Shown one piece after another: positions 23,283-36,037 of a stretch of 64,000 bases of DNA. The stretch comes from Uloborus plumipes (Eukaryota > Arthropoda > Arachnida > Araneae > Uloboridae), in assembly GCA_038373865.1 (NCBI GenBank), contig JAXGGA010005515.1, forward strand, positions 1 through 64,000. Direction: 5' to 3'. The position numbers and the translations under genes were made by a program. Within the stretch, counting starts at the first letter, position 1; each line of letters starts with the position of its first letter. The notes under the pieces are model-generated. The model did not search any database and had not been told where the DNA came from. It was given only the letters and a program-made list of their open reading frames with translations.

Positions 23283-23990
23283 CTTGTTTCGTGTGCATCT
23301 GGGATAGCAGAGACAAAACGCAACACTGGGTTAGAAAAGAGTGGCCTAGGACAGCAAACATGGATGTTGGGGAAAAGAATATCATCAATGATCCTTTAGT
23401 TCCAAGAGAGAAAATCATCTTTCCACCACTGCATATCAATCTGGGTCTAATGAAGCAGTTTGTAAAGTCTCTTGATAAGAATGGATCATGCTTTGCATAT
23501 AAGGGGTAAAAATGTCTCAGCTGAGTATGGAAAAAATTAAAGCAGGAATATTTGATGGTCCACAAATAAAACAGCTGATTAAAGACCCTTGATTCCTAAA
23601 TTCAATGACTGAGATTGAACAAAAAGCCTGGAACTCATTTGTTTCAGTTGTCCAAAATTTTTTGGGTAAACGTAAAGCTGAAAACTATGTTGAATTAGTC
23701 AATGGAGATACTGAATAATTTCAGATCACTTGGGTGTAACTTCAGCAGAAAGGTGCACTATTTACACAACCACTTAGACCGTTTTTCTGATAACTTAGGA
23801 GACATTAGTATGGTGAAAGATTTCACCAAGATATAAATTGCATGGGGGATCTCTATCGAGAAAGATGGGATACTCACTTGATGGCAAATTACTGTTGAAT
23901 TTTAAAACGCGGAATTGTTCTAAAATGCGCTCAAGAATGTCACGCAAAAGAAGTTTCCGAATTGCTCAGTGAGTAACTGGTTTACATGAT
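23283..23990 (+). pseudogene. Decayed transposon-type protein fragment
   Basis: An open piece at 23291-23509 reads CIWDSRDKTQHWVRKEWP, then LGLMKQFVKSLDKNGSCFAY. After frameshifts, similar-quality pieces follow: QKAWNSFVSVVQNFLGKRKA, GERFHQDI and RERWDTHLMANYC. From memory this is a protein found scattered in many arthropod genomes and probably encoded by a mobile element; I cannot name its superfamily. Several stops and shifts make it dead. Confidence 0.5.
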
Positions 23991-26900
23991 GACTTTTTCT
24001 CTTTTCTTTTGTATATAATAAATAATATCTGTGTACTCTAATTAAAATATATTGTTTAATTTGTTTTTTTTAAACCGTGGTTTTTCTTTTCAAATAGTGT
24101 TATGTACAATTCATTAAAATGTTAATATCTTAAAAATTAGAGCTGATAGGCAAAAACTAATAGCATATTTGAATTCAGGGCATCAAATTCATAAGAAATC
24201 ACCTCCAAAATCTTCGGCACCAAAACCACTGTTGACCAGTGTTATCTATTGAATATATAAGGTTTTATTTGTTATATCATTAGTTATATCAATTTTTACT
24301 GTCTATTTTATGAAAAGTAAAGCCAAAGTATTCTAGAATATACAAGCATATTTTGAGGTGCTTACACAAAAGTGTTTGAAGATAAAAGCACAACCAAAAC
24401 TTTGAGAAAAATGACTCTTTTCAGCTAAACCCGGCTAAATAAGTCATTTGATTGAATAATAAAGCTATATACCTGAAAAGAAAAAAAGATATAAATTAGA
24501 GTAAATGTGAATTAGATCTTAAGGTTGTGCATCAGAATAAAACTTGGTCAAAGTGAACTTTGCAGAAAGGAGGATATTCTCATTATACAGAAAATATATT
24601 GACTGAACAGAATTTGCGGAGAAACTTACATCAGAACAGATTAACTTTCATTTTGCTCTTTTCAATAATTTACCAATTTGCGTGAAAAGAGAAGTGCGCT
24701 AGGGAAAAAGTAAAGATCCTCATGGGAAAGACGTGCAATAATATTATATGTTTTATAAAAGAATTTTTCATTTATTTAAGAACAAAAGTTAATGATGTAC
24801 GAACTGAAATTTACACTTTAAGAATTGGAGCACTGCATTTAAGCTGTGTTCAATTTTTGTTTAAATATTTAATTGGGGAAAACATAAAATGAAAATATTT
24901 TATTGGTTACAAAAAATGTCTGTGACTGATAATTTTTTTTTTTTACTTTTATTTTTGAGCTTGCAATTGTTTTACTACTTAATTTTGTTAATGCATATTT
25001 TAAAATTTTAACTTTACAAATAAAATCTAATATGTAGTTTTCTTACTTTTTGATCATTTTAAATGGAGGTCATGTAGGAAAATCTAGTCAGCTTTTTTTC
25101 CTGTTTATTCAATGATGTTAAATGAAGGTATTGGTTCAATATTTATTCCAAAGTCCCTGTTTTATGAGATGTTTTTTTACAAAAGCATTGTTTAGTAAAC
25201 CCATAACATTTCATGTAAAAAAAATGCCTTAATGAGTTATTATGGGGCTGAAATATTGAACAAAAATATGGATGTTCACTTACTAGAAAAGACGAGACAA
25301 GTGAGGAAAATTTCTAGTTCCTGTGGGAACGATAAGCGATTATTATTATTAGTATTATTATTGTTGTGTGTGTGTCCTGAAAAATATAAATATGTGTTTA
25401 AATAGAAAACTTTGTTTTTTGTATATTTACATTTATTTTATTTCAAACATTTTTTTTCTTAACTTTCCTTAATGTTATGATATCTTCATTCATTGTATTA
25501 AAATTGTTCCGGGTATGAAAGAGTCAGGGAAATCAAAGACTAATATGGAAAAGCTTGTAAATATTAGTTCAGTAAGAAAACACTCAAATGTGTTTTTTTT
25601 TCTTCCAACTATGGGCATTTGAAAATATTATTTTTATGGAAATTAATGCAAAGAATTATTTTGTAGGCTGAATTTGCATGATAAAAGTTATGCATTCTAT
25701 ACATCAACATATTTTTGTCACAGAAATTCTGGCAGTTATTAAAATTTAACAGAATGCTTAAAGAGTAAGAAAATAAAAGGTAATTTTCATCTCATTTGTG
25801 CCAAACTATGTTTTTAACTACTCGACTACTTACTTAAAAAAGCCAATAAGAGAGTACTCGTACCTGTTTTGAAGCATTGCACATTTTCTGTAAACAATTG
25901 CATGTTGTGCACTAAGAATTAGAGAATCATCACGTTATTTATTGAAGTGATAAAAGACATATTAATAATTTTCTCTAACATTTGCTATTTCATTTTACTA
26001 TATGATTGATTTTTTTTTTTGTAAATTATTTTTTTTTCATAAGATATTAAATATTGGCAGGTCTGTTGTGTGCATTTTAATATTTCAATGTGCTTATATA
26101 TGTAATATATATCTCAAGATTTTTGCTTTATGGTGTGCAAATAGGAAACTTGAGAATGTTTTGTCATTTCTCTCTGGTTTTTAAACTAATTTTTGTAGCA
26201 TAAAACTGGCACATACAGTTTAAGTAAGCATAATATTTAAAACCTTGGAGATTTTTTCAAAGAAAAAGTAATATTCTTCATCCAATATTCTGCTCTATGA
26301 ATGCTGTTTGGTTGATTTTTATCTGTGTAATGCTTGGAATCTATTTTTAAGCTTTTAACATTTTTAGAAAAAAGGAGAAAGTTAATTTTTTTACTACTTT
26401 AAAGATTAAAACAAGTTTGAAGTTAAATTAAAAAAGATCGAACAGAATTTAAGTATAGCTTCAAAAACTAATTTTGGAAATCATTAAAAATAAATTCCAA
26501 ATCACACATTCTACTAAAGTTAAAATTAAAGTAAATTGAAAAAACAAATTTTTCTGCCAAAGTGGTTTTTACAGTTTTTTTAAAAACATTTTAATAAATG
26601 CAAAAATAATGTATTTAATATAGGTTTCAATTTTTGAAATTGGACAGTTTTAGTCATGTTGTAATTTTTAGTAAAATTATGATTAGAGTTAAGTGGCTTA
26701 GATTTTGGGGTTTTGTTTATTATTTTGTTTTTAATTTTTTAATGCTATACTTGGATTCTGCTGAATGTGGTAAATAGCTTAACACTTTTACTGCAAAATC
26801 ATATTGCACATATTGAGTTGTATATTATTTTGGTTGTGTTTAGATAATGTCCAGAGTACCTTTCCTAAAATCTTGCAACTATGTCAGCTAGCTCCTGTTG

Positions 26901-28187
26901 AAAAGTTTTCTTTCTTTTGTCTTTCCTTCTTCTCTCTATCGTTTTTTGCAAAGAAATATATTTTTTAGTTATAGACGTTTTGACATGAACTGGCTCGGAA
27001 TTGTTATTTCAGGCACCTTTCAAAGATTAATTTTAAAAAAATGCATACTTTTAATTAAAGGCATTAAAAAAAAAAACCCTAGTCATAATTTATTTTGAAG
27101 TTATCATATTTGCTTTTGCGCATTTCTTCAATTTTTTAAAGTTATAAATTTTTATACTAATATTTTTTAGCAGGCATATAAATTTTTTTTAATCTTCGAT
27201 AAATTTTCAAAATCGCACAAATAAAATATAGTACAATGAAACCTCACTAAACTAACTGCCTCTTGTTCTCTCAAAAATAGATCATCAATGGAATTAGTTA
27301 AAAGAAATTATTTGTAAATCTATGTTAATTTGTTCCTTTTGAATCTACAACTTAAACCTAATCTTCAGCAAATTTGTCATTAATGTGCTTTGGTTCCCTA
27401 GTGTGTTTCAATAGTAAAAAAGGTTTCAAATCGTTCACAATTTAAGTTTGTTTTTCTCTTTACATATTAAGAGTCATTGGAAAGCTTTATATACAAATGG
27501 TACCATTTGGGAAAGCTTTAAAATTTTGCTTTAAAATAAGTCTTGTTCTTTGCTTCAAAGCTCAAGGTTCCTTGGTTAATTAGTACAGGAGTCATAAGCA
27601 TTTTTAAGTTAGTTAAACTTAATTTTTGAAAGCATGTTCTGTGCAAGTTAAAATCACTGTTAAAAATAAATACCAACATGAACTATCAATAAAATTAAAA
27701 TTTTTGACAGTTAAGTAAAAGTTATCTATGTTCATTTTGTCTATTTAATAGATCTCTTCTTTTAGTAAATAATAAAAATATAGTGTTTTCACTTGAAGGG
27801 AACTTGATAAAAGAAATTTCTGCTTCAGTAGGGTTGTTGGCATTTGTAATTGTTTACCAGAATCAGCTGTTACTTGCAATGAACAGTGGTGAACAATTTC
27901 AACAGGGCTTCAACTTGATTGTCAAAGGTGATTGATAAAATGACTAAAGTCAGCTTATCTTGGTTCAGAGCATGTTGCTCGTTGTCACATTTGTATTTGT
28001 ATAATACTTCCATTTTTCTTCAAAGTTTGATGAGGCATATCAAAGTAATTGTTTAAGCTTTTTATTTTGTGTTTAAGCTGTATTTGACAATACATTTACT
28101 ATACATGTAAGAATATTTTCCTATAAAATTTTAAAAAATTAGGTCATCTATGTTTAAGATTCTCTTTTGCTTTATTTTATTAAACCC
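23991..28187. other. Gene-free AT-rich region
   Basis: About 4.2 kb between the two phosphatase exons. It has an ATT microsatellite and a short GT run at 25340-25375 and poly-T tracts. No exon, RNA gene or bounded element could be supported. Confidence 0.5.
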
Positions 28188-28932
28188 CAGGGGTGATTGT
28201 GCTCCGGTATTTTACCGGATTTCCGGTATTTTCGTGCTCAATTCTGGTGTTTCAAGTTCAAAAATACTGGAAATAAAATGTTTTTAATAATGCTTTTATC
28301 TTCCTACCTCCGGTACTTTTTTGATTTTTCGAGATTTTGGTGATTATACCGATAATTATTTATAATATTCATCGAATAGAAATGTTAAAATACCATTCTA
28401 TTTTTTTTTAAACTTTAATGAATTGTTTTATTTGCATCTTTTTTGATTTTGATGCCTTCATTTTTAAAAACGCAATCGATTTGCATCCGATATGAGAATC
28501 CAATTTTTCTCATTTCTAGATAAATCTAATATCTAGATAACTTCTTTTCCATATTTTCAGTAACAAATGCAACTTTCATTACTTTATAAATATTTTCGCA
28601 CAATAAACAGTAGTTCTGTTAAGACTTTGATTTTCTCCTTAAAATATTTTTTGGAGATAATTTGTACAATGCCTTGTCATAAGTATCTTTATTACTCATT
28701 TACAATTTAATTAAATGCATGCACAATATTTTGACTAAAAACTATTTGAAACTATTCGAACATATGAAATGTGTCTTTTTTGTTTATGAAAGGCAATTAA
28801 TTATTATGTATGTATAATTATAAAATTAGGTGTGCCTAAATAATAGGGGCTTTGGTTTACCGCCCCCCCCCCCACACATGCACACATTTTAAAACTTTCA
28901 GGTATTTTTTCATGAACTCACAATCACCCCTG
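28188..28932. mobile_element. hAT-type element with 6-bp target duplication
   Basis: Ends CAGGGGTGATTGTG and CACAATCACCCCTG are perfect 14-bp inverted repeats. AAACCC is duplicated at 28182-28187 and 28933-28938. CCGGTATTTTACCGG-type palindromes lie just inside the left end. 745 bp, no transposase. Confidence 0.75.
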
Positions 28933-29114
28933 AAACCCATTGTGGACCAGAGTGCGGAAAACAAAGCTTAGCCACGGGACCGAATTTTCTGAAATGGAAC
29001 GTCGCCACCATCCCAAGCAGTTCAGCCTAAACTAAAAAAATATATATATAAATCAGCATCTCAATATAATTTCATTTTTTTAAGTTGGATAAACAATGTA
29101 TTACTGATACAGCA

Positions 29115-29300
29115 CTCATTTGGCTGCAACATTTTATAAAGAGGGTATTTCGAAACTTGTTCATATCAAATGCTTCAATCGACAAGGTGGCTGTGTAGAG
29201 AAGTAACATTTATTAGGTGTTACTTTTGGTAATAAAATTATTTTTTTAGATTCAACCTTCTTTTTTTTTTAATAGCCTACTGGAAGTTGGAGAAAAACAT
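29115..29300 (+). pseudogene. Mariner transposase C-terminal remnant
   Basis: One frame reads ATFYKEGISKLVHIKCFNRQ then GGCVEK, matching the transposase tail in the 2320-3045 foldback. It is followed by the same 3' tail sequence. Too short to be functional. Confidence 0.6.
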
Positions 29301-29309
29301 CCCTTATAG

Positions 29310-31670
29310 TAAATTTACATTGTTGTGTCATTCATTCAAAAAGTTATTAGGATCTGAGTTTTTTCTTTTTATCCATCCTATTTATTATGCATTTATTCTT
29401 CGCTTTCATTCCTGCAATTTTAATGCAGTTATTTTACAAGAAATCTCGAGAGTTTAGTTAAAATTTCCAGCTATAAGCTATAGATTTGTTTACAAATTAT
29501 TGTGATATTGTACATCTCCATGTAAGTAAAATCGATATCTTTAAAAAAATTGCCACTTGAAAGTATTTTAGTTTGTATTTGGTTTAGTTGCAGTTTACAA
29601 CCTCAGCATATTATTCAATAGCTTGTTTTTAAGAAAATGATTAACCATTTACTGTGTGTTTGAAAATACCTAATGAGAATGTATAATATATATGTTTGAA
29701 AATTACTTTAAAAGTGTAAATAAAAGCTTTTTTTTAAAGACCCATAAAATACATTTGTTATTCTACTTGTTAACAAGTAAATGAAGGCTATTTTTCAGTT
29801 CAAGTTTTTTAGCTTTTTGAAATGTTTTAATTAACTCTTTATTTACATTTTAATTACAAAATTAATAATAAAGAAAAGTCAAAGTCTAAAAATTAAGTTG
29901 TATGCCATCAATTTTTTTTTATCAACTAGCATTCAAAGGATTTTAGAACTTTAGATTTGAAGTAGGTTATTGCACGTGCTATGAAAAGTGAATCTCTTCC
30001 CTACACTGACCATTTTCTTTTTTGTTCTTTTTTTGTCTCCTTATTTTCATGTTTTCCTGGATCTTCCTTTCTTTACTCTTGTCCTCTCAACATGCTTTTT
30101 AGGCTTTTTATTAGGTTTTGAAAATGCACCTATGATTTGTCTACCAGACATAATAAAATGGGGGGGAGGGGGGAGGTGGGGGATATCCCTCGGTGGAGGA
30201 AGAGTTAAGAGGTACATTCTATTTTGCCGTTTTTATTTATCAAAAGCAACAGGTTCATTTTGTGTTTTTAATTTTTGGCGTTTTCAACTCTGGCTATGCG
30301 TAGGCATAAAATTTTTTCTTGATGTAACCTGTGAAATTTTAAAATTTTTCCCATCCTCGGAGTTAATTTATTAGAAGCAATATTTATGATTCTAGTACTT
30401 CAATATTGTACATAATGTGTAATATTTTCTTAAGCATGATCTTTCTAATTCTTAAATATAACTTAAAGCTATGTACCAAATATTATAGTAAGTGTATAGT
30501 TTTTAATAAACACATAATTTTTTATTTTGTATATTCAATGAGAGACATTTCAAGGTAATAACAAGAAAGATAAATGATAAGGAATCCATCGTGTATGACA
30601 TCAAATCTTTTTTAACCGAGTGCAGCTAGTATGGTAGAAAGCAAGGCTTTTAATTTTGTTATTTAGTTAATTTATTATAGATTTATTATTATTGGTTTAT
30701 TTTTCATTTATTTGTTGTTTTTATTGTATTTTAGTTATTTATTTTTGCATAAAATGTGAACTTTTATTTGTTGAATGTCACACTTTAAAAACCATGACAT
30801 GAAACTTGGTATTGCATTGGAGGGGCATAAAATCACTTATTTTTGGAATTTGGAAATTTTCTTTTAAAAAGAGTCAAGTTTCAAAAAAATCCCGAATTCA
30901 AAATCTGTCAGAAAAATGAATAGGAAATTTATAATGAGTCATGAAATTATGTGTAAGGTATTTCATATTTTGGAATTTTTTTAAAAGAATTTGATGTAAA
31001 TAATTTTTCTCTTAATTTTGTTCCCAGTGTCGAGTGTCACTCAGTAAATAATTTGCAAATTTATCTCTATCAACAAAACCCTTGTTATGATTTAACCTTG
31101 CATTTTAACCATTGATTTGCATATTGTGCAACTCAGTTTTTAAAAAAAGATCTATATCATTACAATCAAGAACTTTTATGTAATTTTATAAATAATAAAG
31201 TAAATAATTGCATTTTCATGAATAAATGTTCGTATATTTTATGTCATCATAAAAATAAAACAAGATTTTCACTCTTAATACAGCATCTCATTTTGTGAGA
31301 GTTACTGAGTTCTTATTTTGATAATGAATTGATATTGACCATTGACAGTTTTTTTTTGTTTTGTTTTTACAACCGGAGTGCATCAACTTTAGCAATCAAA
31401 CAAAAAAAAAAAAAAATTTGCATCGAGTCTTGTGAAAGTCGTGGGTGCAGATTTAAAAACTACTGTAGACTGCAGTTGCAGAGACAAGGAGAAGCCATTT
31501 ATGGATATGTGACCAGAGGTACATGAATAACATAATAAAAATGTTCACCCTTCCCCCCTTCCAAATGGCATAATTTAATATTTTTTTCACACTATAATGA
31601 ATGGAGAATTTTAACAAACACCTTCTTTTTCTTCTTCTTCTTCTTCTTCAAAAAAAAAAAAACTCTTTCT
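29310..31670. other. Gene-free region with one duplicated segment
   Basis: AT-rich. 30373-30605 is about 85 % identical to 37482-37710. The open frame 29988-30374 is hydrophobic low-complexity sequence with a GGGGG tract and is not believed to be a gene. Confidence 0.45.
30373..30605 (+). repeat. Duplicated segment, copy 1
   Basis: Colinear with 37482-37710 over about 230 bases with scattered changes. It either belongs to the tandem duplication that made the second phosphatase exon or is an unrelated dispersed repeat. Confidence 0.6.
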
Positions 31671-31679
31671 AACGACCTA

Positions 31680-31910
31680 CAATGTTAGGGGGTGGGGGAT
31701 TTCCCCCTCCCAATTTGGTGAAGCATAAAATTTATGCTTAACAAATAATAATAATAAAAAAAATTTTGAATTTAAGAAAAATGGCTCCGAGGTGCAAACC
31801 TACTGGGCTCGAACTAATTTTATACTAAATTTCAAGTCAGTAGTTGCTACAGGGCCATCTGGATGCAGGATAGCCACAAACATCCTTTCACAATATTTTT
31901 TAGCTTTTTT
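31680..31910 (+). repeat. Dispersed repeat, copy 2
   Basis: Inverse of 1350-1585. A (CTT)n microsatellite with an A run precedes it at 31620-31660. Confidence 0.5.
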
Positions 31911-32247
31911 TTTCTTTTAAATGTTTTTCACGTTATTCTTGATAGATCATTAACTTACTATAGCCCTCTTAAAACTGGTTCCTACTGCATACAATTTTAG
32001 CTGTGAAATTATGCAAATTAAAATGTTTTCCCTTGAAATCATCTAACATGTTCAAAGGTGAAAAACGCCTTTAGAAAATGCAATGAGGAGTTCACCCCCC
32101 CCCCTCACACACGCACAGAAACCTCGATTTCAGCATTAATAAATTCTAACATGGTAATTTATCTGCATAAGTACTGTACGACCCTCACCTCTCAGAAAGT
32201 ATGTTCAAGCTGCATTAGTGACATACCAGCAACGCACTCTTTAGTAG

Positions 32248-33119
32248 CAGGGTTTGAAATTATATGATTATTGCTGGTCCACTGGTCCCAGACCAGTGTA
32301 ACTCGTCTCAGACCACCAGAAAAAAATTATCAGTGGTCCGCGGGACCGCCCCTGAAAATCGTCAAATGCATCTTCCACAGGATTCCATGCATCTCAGATG
32401 ACGCTGAGAGAGGCTTCAGAGTGTTAGGAGAAGTTAAAAATGACTGGAGAAACAAGCTAAGTAACTCAGCATTAAATGACGTAATGAGAATCTATTTAAG
32501 TACTGCAGAGATTGAGAGTTTTGATTCTTTGCCTGCAGTATCCTTTTGACTCCAATCAGGAGAAAGTTCTAGAAAGGCTTCTACCCAAGTAGCACACTTC
32601 GTTTTTTAAAGGTTGTAAAATGGTTATTAACGTTGTGACAACGGATTGAAAACTTTTTTGGCCTGGGTATGCATTTATGTAGTAGCAGAAAAATGTGAAC
32701 TTAATAGTAAAAGCAAAAATATTAATTCAGAAAAGTAATTGTATGCATATAGAAATGTACATTTTGAAAGATCAAGCAAATCCTTATCATTAGAAAAATG
32801 TTTTATTCTTTGCTTATTTTGTTGTTATTATTGTTTAATATTATTGTTTTACTATTTTGACTGTATTTGCAGTTACAGCAATTTTATATTTAAATATATA
32901 TGTGTTGAAATTTGGTGTTTTTTTTAAAAACTGTTAAATAAATGAGTTAAAATAAAAGTTTTATTTAAAATAAAAGTAATCATAAAGTAAATGATTTTAA
33001 GCACAAACATGTTTAGTATTAACTATAAAGCGGACCAGTAATGTGGTCTGCAGACCAGTACATGTTCAGATTGACTGGTCTGAGGAACCAGTAGGCTTTT
33101 TTACTAATTTCTAACCCTG
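32248..33119. mobile_element. hAT element with transposase remnant
   Basis: 872 bp with ends CAGGGTTTGAAATT and AATTTCTAACCCTG, flanked by a direct repeat TAGTAG (32242-32247, 33120-33125). GACCAGT motifs and their inverses cluster just inside both ends, as in hAT subterminal binding sites. It carries a C-terminal transposase piece. Confidence 0.8.
32385..32549 (+). pseudogene. hAT transposase dimerisation-domain remnant
   Basis: The frame reads SDDAERGFRVLGEVKNDWRN, then KLSNSALNDVMRIYLSTAEI. This is the hAT C-terminal (hATC) pattern of ERGFS.LN.IK...RN.LS...LN.LMRI seen in ZBED-type transposases. Only about 50 residues survive between the termini at 32248 and 33119, so the element is internally deleted. 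Confidence 0.7.
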
Positions 33120-33125
33120 TAGTAG

Positions 33126-34692
33126 TGCTTTGTGATTGTTAGAAAGAAAAGAAAAATATGTACTTGTAGAAAGGATCGTTTACATTCAATTGTTTATGCA
33201 TTTCTGAGCTTTGCCTGTCAGTTTTAGTCAGATTCTTGTTGGAATAAACCACATTAAAGCAGACAGCCTCTGCTCCGAGATCTCAATTTCCAACCCTGGT
33301 AATAGCATAGATGTTATTGATCAGTGTCCAATCACGTTTTGAAGGGGTTTGGATCTCACTTTAAGCCGCAGATTTCCTGCAATCGGAAGGAACTCTTCAC
33401 TCAGCCTTTCATCTCTTCAGCGGGTCTACAAAATGAAGACCAAGAGTGATTGGGAACTGATCCCTGGGTGTTTTGCATTTGGTTAGCCATCTTACTAAAA
33501 CATCTGCATAGCACTACAGAGCCTTTAGTCAGGAAAACTAAGGGCACAGTTGGCGTTGGTCCTCATAATTTGTTGCATCACTGAGTTGAGTTTTTACTAT
33601 AGGAGCTCTTCATGCTCACCCAGTTTAGCCACACATAATGCAGCTCGACTGCAGATACCACTTTTGCGCTTAGCACGGCAGTATAGGGCATTAGCTAGCA
33701 ATCCTTTTGGGTTATGGGTTCCAATTTATTATTGTTTGATTGTTTATAATGTAATTATTTTTGAATCGAGCAACTTGTTCTCAAGTAATTGTTTTGAATG
33801 AGTTAATAGCTGTATGGTCATGGTCATAATAATGGAAAAATTTCGGTTATGCTCTTTATCCTTACCCTAGTAAATTCTGGTAGTTAAAATTGTACTGATA
33901 TTCAAGTACATTAGAGTCAATTTTAAGCTGTCATTTATAGTTCTATGATTTTATCTAATCAGTTTACTGTTGCCTAGTTTTCAGTTCATATATCAAAAAG
34001 TTGAACTTCCATGTGTAGAAAACCTTTGTTTTGTATTATTATTAGGATTCCCCTCTTTTAACGGTTTCAATTCTAGTTATGATTACTTTTTACTTATTGA
34101 ATTCTGACATATCTTTTGGATTCTCAGTTTTTTTTTTTTTGCTATTAAAAAGCTAAGTTGAATGTATTAGTGCACATTATGGGAAGAAAATTTTTGGGCG
34201 GGGCCATAAATTCTGTTTTTTTTTAATACTTTTTAAAAACATATTTTACGCCCTCCTCCACGTTCCTCTTTTGTGGCATAGTATCGCACTTCACTATACT
34301 GCTTCCCCCTTTATTACATGTCACACTACTTTTCTTAAACATATTCTTATAAAGAATGGGCATTGTCACACTTCTTACTACACTCTTTCTCCACCCCTCA
34401 TTGTCAAACTCACAATTTCATTAACACTCCGCCCACTTCCACCATTTGTAGATAGCCCCTTAGCTAAAATTGTATTTGTTTATTTCTTTTTTGATAATAA
34501 TCAGGTGAAAATTAAGGTGGATCAGGAAGTGACACTATCTGGTGATGCTTAACACAAAATGTTATGCCATATCATTAGCAAACACCTTTCTGTAGTGTAC
34601 ATATTTATTTTTAGTGTAAGTATTTATTTTTGATTGATAATATTTGCATGTCTACTTTAATAAATATAATATACAATGGCATTATATTTTAG
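33126..34692. other. Region before the second phosphatase exon
   Basis: Contains a lone MITE end at 33648-33690 (related to 883-1130) and a C-rich, T-rich stretch at 34255-34460. I searched it for a membrane-anchor exon or a YCNPPS-type exon for copy B and found none. Confidence 0.4.
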
Positions 34693-35906
34693 GAATCTCG
34701 CCTCAAAATGGAACATTAGAACTTGTTTCTGTAGTAATTCGTCATGGAGACAGATCATCTATGCTACCCATGAGAGACCAATTGTCAATTAATTGCAGCT
34801 TTTACAATCATCCTTTGTTAACAAATTATATGGATACGTTTAAGCGAATCAATGGTTCTTTAATCAATTTGAATTTCTTTTCATTTATGCCTCTGTATCC
34901 GGAAGATATTTGCATTCCATCGGCTTTAAGTTTTACTGGAGTTCATCAACATTTAGTCATTGGGGACATTTTGCGTAAAACTTACGTTGATGTTCACAAA
35001 CTTGTCAGTAAAGATTGGGCATCTGGACAGATAAAGGTTGTCAGTACTTTGATTAATAGAACGTTTCAGAGCGCTACAGCATTCTTATTCGCATTTTTGC
35101 CCAATTTTGATGTTTCCAAACTGAGAATCAATCCATCGTTTGATACTTGGTTCTGCGGTTTTAATAGTTATTGTAATTGCCCAATTTTAAATGATATCGA
35201 AATGGCAGTAAATCTGAAATTTGACAGCATGTTAATGCAACGTCCAGATATTGAAGAAATCCTACGAAAGCTGAACCCAATTGTTTATTCTGATGAAAAT
35301 ATGTTTAATATATCTGTACCAATCAATATGTATGATTGTTTAATCAATTTTTTATGTCATGGTAATGATCTGCCCTGCAACTTGGAAACAAACGAGTGTG
35401 CCACAATCGAGGATATTGAAAACCTTGAATCTTTCATTGAGTCGCAGCTGAGTGAATTACTTCTGGATACAAATTATGTGAACACCTGTTTGCTTCGTAT
35501 GCATGGATTTTTGATCCATTTAGTTGAAGATATGAAAAGTTACATTGAAGACAAACGATTCGTTCCTCGCTTTAAGCTTTACTCTGGGCATGATACAACG
35601 ATCGAGTCCTTAAATATTGCCTTAGGACTTAAAAATCCTCACATGGTACCTTTTGCATCTCGGATTGTTTTTGAGCTTTATGGAGTTATGCTGGGAAACA
35701 CAAGACAGCATGTAATCAAAGTTTTGTATAATGGTAATGATGTAACGAGAGATTTGTCTTTCTGCAAGTTACATTTTTTTGGGTCTGCAGAAACTTCTCA
35801 TTCCTTCCTGAATGGGTTATGCCCATTCGAAAGTTTTAGAAAATTTGTGGAAGAAGATTTTATGGAAGAAATCGGGGCTTCTTTTGAGGACGCATGTGGC
35901 AACTGA
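34693..35906 (+). CDS. Second PXYLP1-type catalytic exon (copy B): paralogue or alternative terminal exon
   Basis: A 1214-nt exon after acceptor ATTATATTTTAG, entered in phase 1 exactly like copy A exon 3. It encodes about 404 residues alignable end to end with copy A, roughly half identical by eye. Catalytic motifs are intact: VVIRHGDRSSML, YSGHDTTIESLNIALG, FELYG, LYNGNDVTRDLSFC, CPFESFRKFVEEDF. The C-terminus is about 15 residues shorter (ends FEDACGN). No frameshift or stop is seen, so it looks functional. I found no membrane-anchor exon or YCNPPS exon between 22.1 and 34.7 kb. Copy B may therefore be spliced to exons 1-2 of copy A (same phase), or use undetected exons. The in-frame ATG at 34644 would give a protein without an anchor or signal peptide and is less likely. 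Confidence 0.8.
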
Positions 35907-36037
35907 TTTATATTTTTTATAGATGATATGTCATATATGTTTCAAAGAGAAATTTCCATAGATCTGTTTTTAATCACTGCTGTACTTGAACTCCTCATAT
36001 CTACTGAGCTTTAATACTATTTGGAATAATGGATATA

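Noticed and set aside
29988..30374. 128-codon ORF with hydrophobic start
   Set aside because: Low-complexity Phe/Leu stretches come from T-rich DNA and the Gly run from a G tract. No family features and no splice support.
31329..31517. Possible exon 2 for phosphatase copy B (ORF ending at a donor-like G|GTACAT in phase 1)
   Set aside because: The exit phase fits 34693, but no acceptor upstream gives the phase 1 entry needed from exon 1. The sequence does not resemble the YCNPPS exon, and a 15-base A run lies in the frame.
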